A stretch of 64,000 nt of DNA from Gp6-AA40 sp036802945 (GCA_036802945.1 DAIRVG010000004.1:1-64000), one strand, 5' to 3'; positions 26,134 to 35,111 are shown, counted from the stretch's first letter. Notes: generated from the letters alone by a model not told the origin. Translations and numbers: made by a program.

Positions 26134-27198
26134 GTGAAGCACCTGCTTTGGGCCGTTGTCGCATGCGTCGCGTTGGGAATGGCCGTATTCGCCGCCCAGG
26201 CCCAGAACCCACCGCAACAACCCTCAACCGCGGACCCCTACGCCAACAATGCCGTTCCGGGGGCTACTCAGTTCCCGTTGGCTGCTCCGGCCGGCAAGGA
26301 CAGCAACGCTCGGATGGTCGCGCCCCCCGGCGCCCTCAACCAGGGTCCTTTCGATCCCGCCAAGTGGAAGTACGGGGACGCATTCAACGCACCCGCCGGC
26401 GCGAAGGTCTGGAACCCGGTCAGGCTGAAGATGATGCAAGGGGGCAAAGTCACCGGCGGGACGCTGTTCAGCGCGACGGATCCAGCCACGTACTGCGCCA
26501 TGGCCAATGCCGGCTACGACTTCATCTGGACAGAGATGCAGCACGACCAGCACGATTGGCAGGCGGTCGCCCGCATGTGGCGGACCTGTCCGACCGCCAG
26601 GGCCGTTCCGGGGGTGCGGGTCGCCTACGCGGATGAACGCGAGATCCAGCACGCGCTCGACGCCGGCGCGCTGGTGATAGTCGTGCCGACCGTGGATACC
26701 GTTGCCGAGGCGATCGAAGCGCGGAACTGGACCTATTTTCCGCCGCTCGGCCGGCGCAGTCAGGGCGGCGGCCAGGCGTTCGACGCTGCGATGTGGGGCG
26801 GCGTTCCTGGCGGCTATCGCAACACGGCCAACGACAACGTCGTGCTGATTCTGATGATTGAAACGCTCGAAGGGCTCAAGAACGCCGACGAGATCGCCAA
26901 GGTCCCAGGGGTGACCGCGGTCTTCGCGGCGAGCGGAGACCTCGGCAACTTCTCGGGCTACCGTCAGGGCACGCCGGATTACGAGCGCGCGATCAACATC
27001 GTGCACGATGCCGCGTTCAAAGCGGGCGTGCGGCTCTGTGGCCCCCTGGCGTGGCGCGACCGCCCCGACTTCACCTGCTTCCAGGCTGGCAGCGAAACGG
27101 CCGCGCTCGCCCGGGGCGTCGCTGCCGAACTTGGTCCGCTGGCAAACACCCAGGCAAAGCCCGAGGTCGGTCCATATGCAGCCCCAGCGAAACCTTAA
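26134..27198 (+). CDS. Exported HpcH/HpaI-type aldolase family protein
   Basis: 354 residues from GTG 26134, chosen because GGAGG ends six bases upstream; the ATG at 26128 directly abuts it. Residues 1-23 are a Sec signal (AVVACVALGMAVFAAQAQ), unusual for a family that is normally cytoplasmic. After a Pro/Gly-rich linker the TIM-barrel starts at about residue 90. Family features: GYDFIWTEMQHDQHDW (general-base His), VPGVRV (Arg), MIETLEG (metal-binding Glu) and SGDLGN (metal-binding Asp). Class II aldolases of this family split 2-keto-3-deoxy acids; preservation of these residues suggests an active enzyme. It follows the Mo hydroxylase and precedes the ABM protein by 10 bp. Confidence 0.85.
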   Translation: MKHLLWAVVACVALGMAVFAAQAQNPPQQPSTADPYANNAVPGATQFPLAAPAGKDSNARMVAPPGALNQGPFDPAKWKYGDAFNAPAGAKVWNPVRLKMMQGGKVTGGTLFSATDPATYCAMANAGYDFIWTEMQHDQHDWQAVARMWRTCPTARAVPGVRVAYADEREIQHALDAGALVIVVPTVDTVAEAIEARNWTYFPPLGRRSQGGGQAFDAAMWGGVPGGYRNTANDNVVLILMIETLEGLKNADEIAKVPGVTAVFAASGDLGNFSGYRQGTPDYERAINIVHDAAFKAGVRLCGPLAWRDRPDFTCFQAGSETAALARGVAAELGPLANTQAKPEVGPYAAPAKP

Positions 27199-27208
27199 AG
27201 CGCTGACC

Positions 27209-27895
27209 ATGAACGCCATACGCTACGTTCTCTCCGGCGTTCTCCTGTCCTTCTGTCTTGCTGGCTCGCCACTGATGCTCAGCGCGCAGGGGGACTCGAC
27301 GCTGTACGTCGTGAGCTACCTCGAGGCGGCGCCGGCATCGCAACGCCAGGTCGCGACAATGCTCACGCAACTCGCCGATGCCAGTCGCGAGGAAGGCGCG
27401 ATGCGCTACGAGGTCTTACAGCGCACGACGGAACCCAATCAGTTCCTGCTTCTCGAAGTCTGGAAAGATCAGCGGGTGCTCGACATGCACACCGGCGCGG
27501 CGCACACCAAGCGGTTCCGGGAACAGGTCGCGCCGCTGCTACTCGCGCCGATCGATGAACGGTTGTGCACGGCGACGATCGTGGCGGCGCCGCCGCGCGC
27601 GGGCCGTGGCACGGTATACATCGTGACGCACATCGACGTGCCAGGGACGAACCGTGACGCCGCACTGCGGTTGATGGGACAGGTCATCGATCAGAGCCGC
27701 AACGACCGCGGCAACGTGCGCTTCGATGTCGTGCACCAGAAGGACAGGACGAACCATTTCACGGCGATCGAGGCGTGGGCGGATCAGAGCTCCAGCAATG
27801 ACCACCAGCTGGCCCCGCACACGCTCACCTTCCGCCGGGGGATCGGGCCGCTTCTCGGGGCTCTTTATGATCAGCGGTGGTATAGGCCTCTATAG
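27209..27895 (+). CDS. Exported protein with two ABM (antibiotic biosynthesis monooxygenase-like) domains
   Basis: 228 residues from ATG 27209; an upstream in-frame ATG overlaps the aldolase gene and lacks signal character. Signal peptide ends near LSAQ. Two dimeric alpha-beta-barrel units: about 32-125 (YVVSYLEAAPASQRQVATML, EPNQFLLLEVWKD) and about 135-225 (YIVTHIDVPGTNRDAALRLM, NHFTAIEAWADQ). The internal duplication can make a pseudodimer. ABM-type domains include quinone-forming monooxygenases and haem-degrading enzymes; no cofactor ligand is evident. The 10-bp gap after the aldolase gene indicates an operon. Exact reaction unknown. Confidence 0.8.
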   Translation: MNAIRYVLSGVLLSFCLAGSPLMLSAQGDSTLYVVSYLEAAPASQRQVATMLTQLADASREEGAMRYEVLQRTTEPNQFLLLEVWKDQRVLDMHTGAAHTKRFREQVAPLLLAPIDERLCTATIVAAPPRAGRGTVYIVTHIDVPGTNRDAALRLMGQVIDQSRNDRGNVRFDVVHQKDRTNHFTAIEAWADQSSSNDHQLAPHTLTFRRGIGPLLGALYDQRWYRPL

Positions 27896-27943
27896 AGCGG
27901 CAACGCCGGGAGCTCATGGTCTGAGATTGATCGAGGTACAACT

Positions 27944-28726
27944 ATGAAACGCGTGTCGTACGGAATCGCACTTGGAATCGTTCTTCTCGTCGGCTCATTC
28001 GTTTCGGCGCAGAACGCAACCGGCGGTGGACAACAGGCGCCGCCGCCCATGACGAATCTACAAGTCTGGCCAAAGGACACGTCGCGAGCCGTCATCCTGC
28101 AGTTCATGAATGCCTTCAACGATTCGCTCGGCGTACAGTGCAACTACTGTCATGTGGAGCAAGGCGGCCGGCTCGATTTTGCTTCAGATGAGAAGCGAGA
28201 AAAGAAAGTGGCCCGCCAAATGATCCTCCTGCGGGACTCCATCAACGTGGTTCTCCCCGCAATCGTGGGCAAGCCGCCAGGAATTGGCCCTACCTCGGGC
28301 AATGGTCATCCCGGGGCACCGATCCGCGTCCTTTGCCGCTCATGCCATCACGGTCTCCCGATTCCCGTGGCGATCGCCGATGTGGTCACCGACGCCGCGA
28401 CGAGCGGCGGCGCGGCCGGTCTGGCGAAATTCAAGGAGCTTCGGACGAAGTACTACGGCGGGCAGCAATACGACTTCAGCGAGGACGCTCTCCTGACGAT
28501 CGCGCAGCGCGCCATCACTGCGAAGAACCTCGACGACGCGATCGCATATCTACAGACCAATTTGGAGTACTACCCGAAGTCGGCGCGGACACATCAGGCG
28601 ATGGCGCAGGCCAGAAACGCCAAGGGCGACCGACAAGGCGCGATCAAGGATCTCGAACGAGCGTTGGAGCTGGATCCGAACAGCGCGCAGGCCCGGAACC
28701 AGCTTCAGCAGCTCCGTGGACAGTAA
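27944..28726 (+). CDS. Exported di-haem cytochrome c of the photosynthetic-reaction-centre cytochrome subunit family, with TPR tail
   Basis: 260 residues from ATG 27944 with GAGGTAC upstream. Signal peptide 1-22. Two CxxCH haem-binding motifs, CNYCH (66-70) and CRSCH (131-135). The LGVQCNYCHV context is that of the reaction-centre cytochrome subunit family, which in acidobacteria occurs without photosynthesis (known from genome annotation; function unproved). Residues about 175-255 hold two TPRs (AIAYLQTNLEYYPKSARTHQ, AIKDLERALELDPNSAQARN). A periplasmic electron carrier for the Mo hydroxylase is a reasonable inference from position. Confidence 0.88.
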   Translation: MKRVSYGIALGIVLLVGSFVSAQNATGGGQQAPPPMTNLQVWPKDTSRAVILQFMNAFNDSLGVQCNYCHVEQGGRLDFASDEKREKKVARQMILLRDSINVVLPAIVGKPPGIGPTSGNGHPGAPIRVLCRSCHHGLPIPVAIADVVTDAATSGGAAGLAKFKELRTKYYGGQQYDFSEDALLTIAQRAITAKNLDDAIAYLQTNLEYYPKSARTHQAMAQARNAKGDRQGAIKDLERALELDPNSAQARNQLQQLRGQ

Positions 28727-28769
28727 GTCGTGAGAGCGGGCACTGCCTGACGCGCAGACGAGAGAAGGG

Positions 28770-28829
28770 GCCACGGAGACACGAAGGCACGGAGACGCAT
28801 GTTTCTCCGTGTCTCCGTTCCTCCGTGGC
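28770..28829. repeat. Cacggag-type inverted repeat, copy 2
   Basis: Left arm GCCACGGAGACACGAAGGCA..., right arm TCTCCGTGTCTCCGTTCCTC... ending CGTGGC. It lies in the convergent gap between the cytochrome gene and the first Kelch gene and could stop transcription from both. Confidence 0.85.
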
Positions 28830-28839
28830 TCGTTGCTGT

Positions 28840-29919
28840 CTACTGGGTCCCGCCCGTCGGCATCTCCATGACGCTGTGATCGGCCGTGGCCTTGCCCGGG
28901 AGGTCTGGTAACCCGCCGCCCTCCATCTTGCCGCTCACGGTGTGGAACTTGTTGCCGATGAACGCGACGGCGTTGCCGTGCACCGCTCCGGGCAGCGACG
29001 GCAGGATCTCCCACCGGTTCGCGACGGGATCGTAGGCATCTAACGAGCGATACGCGGCGTTGTACCGCTCATTCTGGATCTCGCCACCCGAGACGTAGAT
29101 CTTTCCGTTGTAGGTCGCCCAGCCGCCGCCACTGCGCGGCGTCAGCATCCGGGCCTTTGCAACGCCCCACGTGTCCCTCGCCGGATCGTATTCCTCGACC
29201 ACGTCAGTGTTGCTCGACGTCGTCACGAAGCCATGGCCGATGCGGCCGCCGATGACGTAGATCTTGCCGTTGACCACGCCCGAGAATGCGTGATTGCGGC
29301 CGGTCGGCATCGGGCTCTTGTTCGCCCACGTGTTCGTGGCCGGGTCGTACATTTGATTCGTGCCGAGCACGCGCGCGGGCCCCTGGCCGTTGAACGCCGT
29401 GTCGGTCGTGTTGTCCATCGTGGTGGCGCCGCCCAGGACGTAGATCTTGCCGTTCACGTTTTCGGCGATCGCGGAGCAGCGCTTGCCCGGCATCGGGGCG
29501 AGCGCCTTCCAGGAATCGGCCACCGGGTCGAACTCCCACGCGTTGTCGACCGGCGCCCATCCGCCGGCGCCCGGACCCGTGAGCGGTCTCTCGCAGCCGC
29601 CGAAGACGTAAATCTTCCCATTCAGGACGGTCTGCGCCTGATGATGGACCGGCACCGGGATCGACTTTTTCTTCGTCCACTTGTCCGCCGCAGGGTCGTA
29701 CTCGTAGACCATCGCGGCAGCCGGCTTTCCGCCGGAGGCGAACCCGCCGATCACGTACATCTTTCCGTTCGCAGTCGCCCCGTAGAGCTCTTCTTCCGGC
29801 TCGGGAAAGGGCGCCGCTTTCACCCAGCGCAAGTTCGGATTCTGCGCGTGGATGACCGCCTGGCGCCCGGCGAGGGCCGTTGCGAGAACAACGGCGAGGC
29901 TGATACAGACGCGCTTCAT
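28840..29919 (-). CDS. Exported Kelch-repeat beta-propeller protein (Kelch 1)
   Basis: 359 residues. ATG 29919 shares its A with the TAA of Kelch 2 (TAATG), so the two are translationally coupled. Signal peptide to about 25 (LAGRQAVIHAQ). Six Kelch blades with the usual GG doublets: GKMYVIGGFASGG, GKIYVFGGCERP, GKIYVLGGATT, GKIYVIGGRIGHG, GKIYVSGGEIQ and a final FIGNKFHTVSGKM. Very similar to Kelch 2 along its length (RWVKAAPFPEPEEELYGA vs RWVKGAPFPEPEEELYGA), so a tandem duplication. Secreted Kelch propellers bind glycans or serve as enzymes (galactose oxidase, sialate mutarotase); no oxidase signature is seen here. Confidence 0.85.
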   Translation of the reverse strand: MKRVCISLAVVLATALAGRQAVIHAQNPNLRWVKAAPFPEPEEELYGATANGKMYVIGGFASGGKPAAAMVYEYDPAADKWTKKKSIPVPVHHQAQTVLNGKIYVFGGCERPLTGPGAGGWAPVDNAWEFDPVADSWKALAPMPGKRCSAIAENVNGKIYVLGGATTMDNTTDTAFNGQGPARVLGTNQMYDPATNTWANKSPMPTGRNHAFSGVVNGKIYVIGGRIGHGFVTTSSNTDVVEEYDPARDTWGVAKARMLTPRSGGGWATYNGKIYVSGGEIQNERYNAAYRSLDAYDPVANRWEILPSLPGAVHGNAVAFIGNKFHTVSGKMEGGGLPDLPGKATADHSVMEMPTGGTQ

Positions 29920-30974
29920 TATTGAATCTCCATGACGCTATGATCCGCGGTCGCGGCACCCATCAGATCGGGCAGGCCGCCGTTCTCCATCTTGCCGCTC
30001 ACGTTGTGCAGCTTGTTCCCGATGAACGCCATCGCGTTCCCGTGGACCGCGCCTGGCAACGCCGGCAGCAGCGTCCACGAGTCGCTCGCGGGCTCGTACA
30101 CCTCGAGCGCGCGGAACGACGCCATCAGGTCCCGCGAGATCCATTCGCCGCCGCCGACGTAGATGCGCCCGTTGTAAGTCGCCACGCCGCCGCCGCTGCG
30201 CGGTGTCGACATCCGCTGCTTGACCGTTCCCCACGTGTCGGTTGCGGCGTCATATTCCTCGACGACGTCGGTGTTGCTGCTGAAGGGGATCATGCCGGCG
30301 GCCAGACGTCCGCCGATGACGTAGATCTTGCCGTTCACCGCGCCGATAAAGGCATGGTTGCGCGAGGTCGGCATCGTGCTGCGGCTGGTCCATGTGTTGG
30401 TCGCCGGGTCGTACATCTGGTTCTTGCCTGTAATGCGCGTCCCCTTGCCGTTCTCGAACGGCTCGATCCCGCCAATCAGGTAGATCTTGCCGTTCACTGT
30501 CTCAGCGACTGCGGAGCAGCGCTTGCCTGGAATCGGCGCCAGCGCCTTCCACGCGTCTGCCGCCGGGTCGTACTCCCAGGCGTTCTCGACGGCGTCATCG
30601 CCGCCGATGCCCCTCGTGCAGCCGCCGAACACGTAAATCTTGTTATTCACGACGGTCTGCGCCTGATGATGCACGCGCACCGGGATACCCTTCTTCTTCG
30701 TCCACTTGTCCGGACCCGGGTCGTACTCGTAGACGAGACCGGGAGGATTGCCGAACGGCATGTAGCCGAATCCACCGATGACATACAGCTTGCCGTTGGC
30801 GACGGCGCCGTACAGCTCTTCCTCCGGTTCCGGGAACGGTGCCCCCTTCACCCAGCGCAATCCGCCCGGGGCTTGTCCCTGGGCCTGTGCTTGCGTATGC
30901 ACGACACCGATCAACGCCGCCACGAGCGACGCGGCGGCAAGCACCACCAATGAACGTTTGACACTCGAGGGCAT
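29919..30974 (-). CDS. Exported Kelch-repeat beta-propeller protein (Kelch 2)
   Basis: 351 residues from ATG 30974, with GGAGAG eight bases upstream. Signal peptide to about residue 32 (VVHTQAQAQG). Blades follow the same order as Kelch 1: GKLYVIGGFGYMPFG, NKIYVFGGCTRG, GKIYLIGGIEPF, GKIYVIGGRLAAG, GRIYVGGGEW and a terminal ATADHSVMEIQ shared with Kelch 1 (ATADHSVMEMP). First gene of a two-gene coupled unit. Divergent from the small protein at 31158 with a 183-bp promoter region. Ligand or activity unknown. Confidence 0.85.
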   Translation of the reverse strand: MPSSVKRSLVVLAAASLVAALIGVVHTQAQAQGQAPGGLRWVKGAPFPEPEEELYGAVANGKLYVIGGFGYMPFGNPPGLVYEYDPGPDKWTKKKGIPVRVHHQAQTVVNNKIYVFGGCTRGIGGDDAVENAWEYDPAADAWKALAPIPGKRCSAVAETVNGKIYLIGGIEPFENGKGTRITGKNQMYDPATNTWTSRSTMPTSRNHAFIGAVNGKIYVIGGRLAAGMIPFSSNTDVVEEYDAATDTWGTVKQRMSTPRSGGGVATYNGRIYVGGGEWISRDLMASFRALEVYEPASDSWTLLPALPGAVHGNAMAFIGNKLHNVSGKMENGGLPDLMGAATADHSVMEIQ

Positions 30975-31157
30975 GTGCCGCTCTCCTTTCGTCCGCGTCG
31001 GATTGTACATGCACCGACGAACCTCAAAACACCGTGCTGCCTCGCGCGTGTTGAAGAGCCCTGGCTGCGGCGATACACTGCGACCGCGGAAGTGATGCTG
31101 AGCTCTCAAGTTCCTGGAGACGACTCGTTGAGTGCCTTCCTGCGTCGGAGACCTGTG

Positions 31158-31598
31158 ATGCGATGCATGACCGCAGTTGGGCTGATGCTTTTCGTGCCGC
31201 TACATTGCGAAGCGCAGGGGCGCTTGATGCTGCTGCAACGAGCTCCGTCCGAAGCGGTCACGGCAGCCGATTTGTCATCAAGCCTGGGTGCAGCGCAAGC
31301 GTCCGGGCCACGGTCCAGTGGCCGTGATTCGCTACTGAATGGCACCGTGACCGGCTTCGCCGTGGGTGCGGCGTTCGGGATCGCGTTCGTGTATGCGGTT
31401 CGCGATTCCGATCTAAGTGCCGGCCAATTCGCATATAGCGCGCTCGTCTTCGGTGGCATTGGGGCCGGCGTGGGGTTGGGTATCGATGCGCTCCTCGACC
31501 GCAATTCGAGCGTGGTTGCCCGTTCGCCTCGGCGTGTCGCGCTCAGCCCCAGGGTGTCGCGGAGGATCGCCGGAATTCGCGTCCTGATGCGATGGTAG
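31158..31598 (+). CDS. Small exported or membrane protein with glycine-rich hydrophobic segment
   Basis: 146 residues from ATG 31158 (other in-frame starts exist upstream and at 31167). Signal-like start (MTAVGLMLFVPLHCEAQG) then a polar stretch and a Gly-rich double hydrophobic region (GTVTGFAVGAAFGIAFVYAV and FAYSALVFGGIGAGVGLGI) reminiscent of glycine-zipper proteins. Basic C-terminus. No family recognised with certainty. It ends 24 bp before the cyclotransferase-like gene and may be co-transcribed with it. Confidence 0.55.
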   Translation: MRCMTAVGLMLFVPLHCEAQGRLMLLQRAPSEAVTAADLSSSLGAAQASGPRSSGRDSLLNGTVTGFAVGAAFGIAFVYAVRDSDLSAGQFAYSALVFGGIGAGVGLGIDALLDRNSSVVARSPRRVALSPRVSRRIAGIRVLMRW

Positions 31599-31622
31599 TC
31601 GCCACACAAGGTTTCCTTCGCC

Positions 31623-31979
31623 ATGCCGCTACTCTTTTCCTACGGCACTCTCCAGCAAGAACACGTGCAGCTGTCTACCTTCGGAAGGCGGCTCCAAGGG
31701 CAAAGGGACGAACTTCTTGGGTTCGAACCGTCGTTAGTAAGCATCGAGGACCCGCTGGTCGTGGCCACAAGCGGCAAGACGCATCATGCTAACGTCACGT
31801 TCAACGGCAGACACGACAGTCGTGTGAGTGGCACCGTGTTCGAGATCACTGACGCTGAGCTCGCGGCCGCCGACCAGTATGAGCAGCTCGCTGCGTACAC
31901 ACGGGTGGGCGTAATGCTTGCTTCAGGGAAACAGGCCTGGGTGTACGTTGACGCCCGCTCTGCGCCAGGAGCTTCGTGA
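31623..31979 (+). CDS. Gamma-glutamylcyclotransferase-like (AIG2-like) protein
   Basis: 118 residues, ATG 31623. The fold signature FSYGTLQ occurs at residues 5-11 and the catalytic Glu in DQYE (E87), followed by Y-x-R (AYTRV), as in GGCT/AIG2-like enzymes. These release 5-oxoproline from gamma-glutamyl peptides or gamma-glutamylamines. The substrate of small bacterial members is often unknown. No signal peptide, so cytoplasmic. Length is normal for the family. Convergent with the fused MFS/spermidine synthase gene; the 138-bp gap has no repeat. Confidence 0.88.
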   Translation: MPLLFSYGTLQQEHVQLSTFGRRLQGQRDELLGFEPSLVSIEDPLVVATSGKTHHANVTFNGRHDSRVSGTVFEITDAELAAADQYEQLAAYTRVGVMLASGKQAWVYVDARSAPGAS

Positions 31980-32117
31980 CTCACGTGTCATGGGGCTATC
32001 CCAGCCATGTAATCGATGGATTAGATGTGTCTCTTCCTGAGATCTATTGACAAAGACCTCGCCGTGCATCGCCAGATGGCTGCGCAGGCGCTCGAGCGTT
32101 GGGCTCACTCCGATTCG

Positions 32118-35021
32118 CTAGTTCCGGGGATCAATTCCAAAGGTGTTCTTCATCCAGAGCCAGAAGGGCGGCAGGGACGCCTGTTTCGGGTCCGCACTGA
32201 CACCGCTGGCACGCAGAAACTGCGCAAATGGTTCCTTGATCAAGTCCTCCGCCTGGCGGGTCTCTCCCGACATGCAGAGTGCGTAGATGTGAAGCGCAAA
32301 TGCGTTGTCGCTGACATCCGGGAGCTGTTCGGCGCGGCTCAGCGCCTCCGCCGCGGCGGCATAGTTCCGCTCGGCGATCAGGCGGATTCCGAGATGAAAT
32401 TGCAGGAGAGGGTTCGCCAATTCCTGGGGCGTGGCGTTGGACACGAGTCGCTGAATGTCCGAGTTGCTGGCGAGACGCCAGATGACCGGCGTGCGAAGAG
32501 AGGATCGCGTCACGACGCGATGGACATCTTCAATGGCGGGCGACGCTTTGACCAGGTCGCCGTACATGTGGGCGTTGATCACGTCCTGGAACGCAAAATA
32601 TGGAAGCGACGCGGCCAGTCGTCGCTGCGGCCAGAGACGCTTGATCAACGAGCTGTCTTGAAAGCGCTGTCTCGCCGCGGCGATATCAGTGACGCTTTCA
32701 AGAAGCTGGCTCCCCGCTTCCGGGGATGAGAAGGATGCCTCGATCAGTTTCGGGTCATCGTCGGTGAGGGATACGGAGCCAGCGGTGAGACGTCGGAGAT
32801 AGTCGGCGTCGCCGATGAAGAGCGCACCAAGCTGTTCCGGTTGTTCGATGCCAAGCCCTCGCATCTCGGCCACGACCGAAGGTGTGTTCCATTGACGGGT
32901 GAACTGCTCCTCAGATACCGGTCCTCGGGCGTTCCGGGTCCCGATCATCATCAGGTTCGTGCCCGATCCGTTCCACAGTGAACAGTCGTCGAACACATCG
33001 CAGAAGGCTCTGAGGATCGCCCTGGCGCTCACGTCGCTCAGATCGCTGAGAGGCAACCAGTAGGTCGCGATTCCCCCTTCCGCCAGCCGATCCTGAAGCA
33101 GCTGGAAGTATTCGCGCGTGTAGAGATTTTCGACGCCGGCAATCCCCGGAGGAGGAGGCTCACCCGTGATCAGATCGAAGCGCTGAGCGGTCGTCTGCAG
33201 AAAGTAGCGGCCGTCTTCGATGTGGACGCGAACGCGGGGATCGCGGAGAGGCAGGTCCGCCTCGTTCGGATAAACGAGACGATTCATCGCCAGAATATCG
33301 CGCGAGAGGTCCACGACGTCGATCGTCTCGAGGCTCGATGAATCGGTCATCGCTTTTGCGGTGTTGCCGACGCCGTATCCAATCAGGAGGGCGCGCCTGA
33401 GGTCCGGATGGACCGCCATCGGCCAATAGACGTAGAGCTTCTGGTAGCGGCGAACCCCGTAGCCGGTCGTCGACATCGAGAATGAATTGGTGAGCATCAC
33501 GTGGGACACGGGCTTCCCCATCACCAGACGCTCGAAGTAGATGACCGTCTCCGTGAGGCCTTCGCGAACGGCCATGACTCTTCTGTCGGCCTCCACCTCG
33601 GCCCACCGCTTCACCGGGATCGGAAGAAGACGCTCCTCCATCGAGCCAAACGGGAAAAGCGCGAGGCCAACGAGAAACATCGTCGCGGTTGCGTAGGCGA
33701 TTCGGCGCGGGGCGGCGTGCCCCGTCGCGACGGACTTCGTAGGACGCCCCTTTACGGGGCGCCAGAGGATTACCCCAATGCCTCCATAGAGGACCGCGAT
33801 CAGAAACAACGACTGCTCCATTCCAACGACAGGCAGGAGAACAAAGCCGGCAGTCAACGACCCGAGCGCTGCACCAGTCGTATTCGCGAGCGTCAGGATT
33901 CCAGTGGTTTCGCTCTCCGACGTCAGATGGCTGCGCAATGCGGCGCCGAACAGCGTGAAGAGAATTCCTGACACGAAGGACACAGGAAACATGAGGGGCA
34001 CGCCGATGTGCAGGATCTCGAGCGGTCGTGTGATTGTGGAGAGTGCGAGAGGCGCAATGAACCGCGGGAACACCGCATAGGAGATCACGCACAGCAGACC
34101 GGCTGAAAAAGCAATCGGTGAAGCGAAGCCTGGTCCAGCATCTCGCGGCGCGGGGCCTTTCCGCGGATCCGCCCGAAACCACAAAGACGCCACCAGGCCT
34201 CCGAGCGAAATGCCGGCGAGCACGATGCCCAGCATCACCGGGAAGGCGTTCGAGTGCCCTTTGACGAATAGCAAGAGGAAGCGGAACCAGACGACCTCTA
34301 ATGCGAGAAGGCAGAAGCCGGAAAGAAAGGCCGCCGCAAGCCATGTTGCCGTCGCCGGGTCCGAGAGGACCGGGCCCACCCCGTCCTGCGGCGCGGACCT
34401 TTCAGGTCCGCGGCTTCTTGCCGAGAGCCACGCTGCGACCGCGGCAGCGAAGATGTTCAGCATGCCCGCGATGAGCGCAGTCCCACGTACGCCATACGCA
34501 CCGATGAGATACGTCTCGCCGATGACCACCCCGAACATCGCGCCGAGCGTGTTCCATCCGTACAAGCGGCCAAGCACGCGGCCAAAGTGCGGGTCACGTC
34601 CCGCGAGCGCGTTGGTGAGCAATGGCAGCGTGATTCCCATCGCCGTCGACGGAATCAGCAGGAGGAGGAAGGCGATTACGAGGCGGAGCGGATTCAGGGT
34701 CCAGGGCTGGTCAAGCAGCCCTCGAAGCCACGGCGCAAGCGCGGATCCGAGGATCGGAAAGAGATAGACGAGTCCGATGCCCGCGATTGCGATCGCGATC
34801 TCCGCAATCGCGTACGTGCGCACCGGGTTTCTGAGACGGTCTCCGTATCGCGCGGCGGCGGCGTTCCCCAACGCGAGCCCGCCCATGAAGCCTGACAGGA
34901 CGAGGCTCGATGCCCACACGCTGTTGCCGAACGCCAGCCCGGCCTGGCGGAACCAGAGCGTCTCGAAAATGAGCGCGGAGGCCCCAGAGGCGAAGAAAAT
35001 TATGTAGAGAAGGGCTGTCAC
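32118..35021 (-). CDS. Fused MFS transporter / spermidine-synthase-like protein
   Basis: 967 residues from GTG 35021. Residues about 1-470 are 12-plus membrane helices (FFASGASALIFETLWFRQAG is typical). Residues about 490-760 form a spermidine-synthase-like Rossmann domain with GYGVGNTAKAM (SAM/nucleotide loop) and ETIDVVDLSRDIL; the GxGxG is thus present, but aminopropyl-transferase activity is not assured. The C-terminal 200 residues are helical and TPR-like. Two hairpin repeats are embedded in frame in soluble loops: about 203-211 (SRGPERSAP) and about 417-437 (WRPVKGRPTKSVATGH). No Shine-Dalgarno is visible before the GTG, where a heptamer array ends. Confidence 0.85.
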   Translation of the reverse strand: MTALLYIIFFASGASALIFETLWFRQAGLAFGNSVWASSLVLSGFMGGLALGNAAAARYGDRLRNPVRTYAIAEIAIAIAGIGLVYLFPILGSALAPWLRGLLDQPWTLNPLRLVIAFLLLLIPSTAMGITLPLLTNALAGRDPHFGRVLGRLYGWNTLGAMFGVVIGETYLIGAYGVRGTALIAGMLNIFAAAVAAWLSARSRGPERSAPQDGVGPVLSDPATATWLAAAFLSGFCLLALEVVWFRFLLLFVKGHSNAFPVMLGIVLAGISLGGLVASLWFRADPRKGPAPRDAGPGFASPIAFSAGLLCVISYAVFPRFIAPLALSTITRPLEILHIGVPLMFPVSFVSGILFTLFGAALRSHLTSESETTGILTLANTTGAALGSLTAGFVLLPVVGMEQSLFLIAVLYGGIGVILWRPVKGRPTKSVATGHAAPRRIAYATATMFLVGLALFPFGSMEERLLPIPVKRWAEVEADRRVMAVREGLTETVIYFERLVMGKPVSHVMLTNSFSMSTTGYGVRRYQKLYVYWPMAVHPDLRRALLIGYGVGNTAKAMTDSSSLETIDVVDLSRDILAMNRLVYPNEADLPLRDPRVRVHIEDGRYFLQTTAQRFDLITGEPPPPGIAGVENLYTREYFQLLQDRLAEGGIATYWLPLSDLSDVSARAILRAFCDVFDDCSLWNGSGTNLMMIGTRNARGPVSEEQFTRQWNTPSVVAEMRGLGIEQPEQLGALFIGDADYLRRLTAGSVSLTDDDPKLIEASFSSPEAGSQLLESVTDIAAARQRFQDSSLIKRLWPQRRLAASLPYFAFQDVINAHMYGDLVKASPAIEDVHRVVTRSSLRTPVIWRLASNSDIQRLVSNATPQELANPLLQFHLGIRLIAERNYAAAAEALSRAEQLPDVSDNAFALHIYALCMSGETRQAEDLIKEPFAQFLRASGVSADPKQASLPPFWLWMKNTFGIDPRN
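33708..33763. repeat. Ggggc-type hairpins inside the fused MFS/spermidine synthase gene
   Basis: GGGGCGGCGTGCCCC and GGACGCCCC-TTTA-CGGGGCGCC, in frame in a loop-coding part of the gene. Confidence 0.6.
34393..34411. repeat. Gcggacc hairpin inside the fused MFS/spermidine synthase gene
   Basis: GCGGACC-TTTCA-GGTCCGC, coding for SRGPERSA in a cytoplasmic-type loop. Same stem as hairpins at 16824 and 12115. Confidence 0.75.
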
Positions 35022-35105
35022 GGGACCGGGGACCCGGGATCGGGGATCGGGGATCAGGGCACAAGGCCGGGCTTTTGATCCCCGATCCCTGATCCCTGAT
35101 CCCTG
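35022..35105. repeat. Heptamer array with G-rich and C-rich arms (ggggatc unit)
   Basis: G arm 35022-35059 (GGGATCGGGGATCGGGGATC) and C arm 35077-35105 (GATCCCTGATCCCTGATCCC), with a GGCCGGGC spacer. It fills the gap between the TonB receptor stop and the MFS/spermidine synthase start. Confidence 0.85.
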
Positions 35106-35111
35106 GATTAC

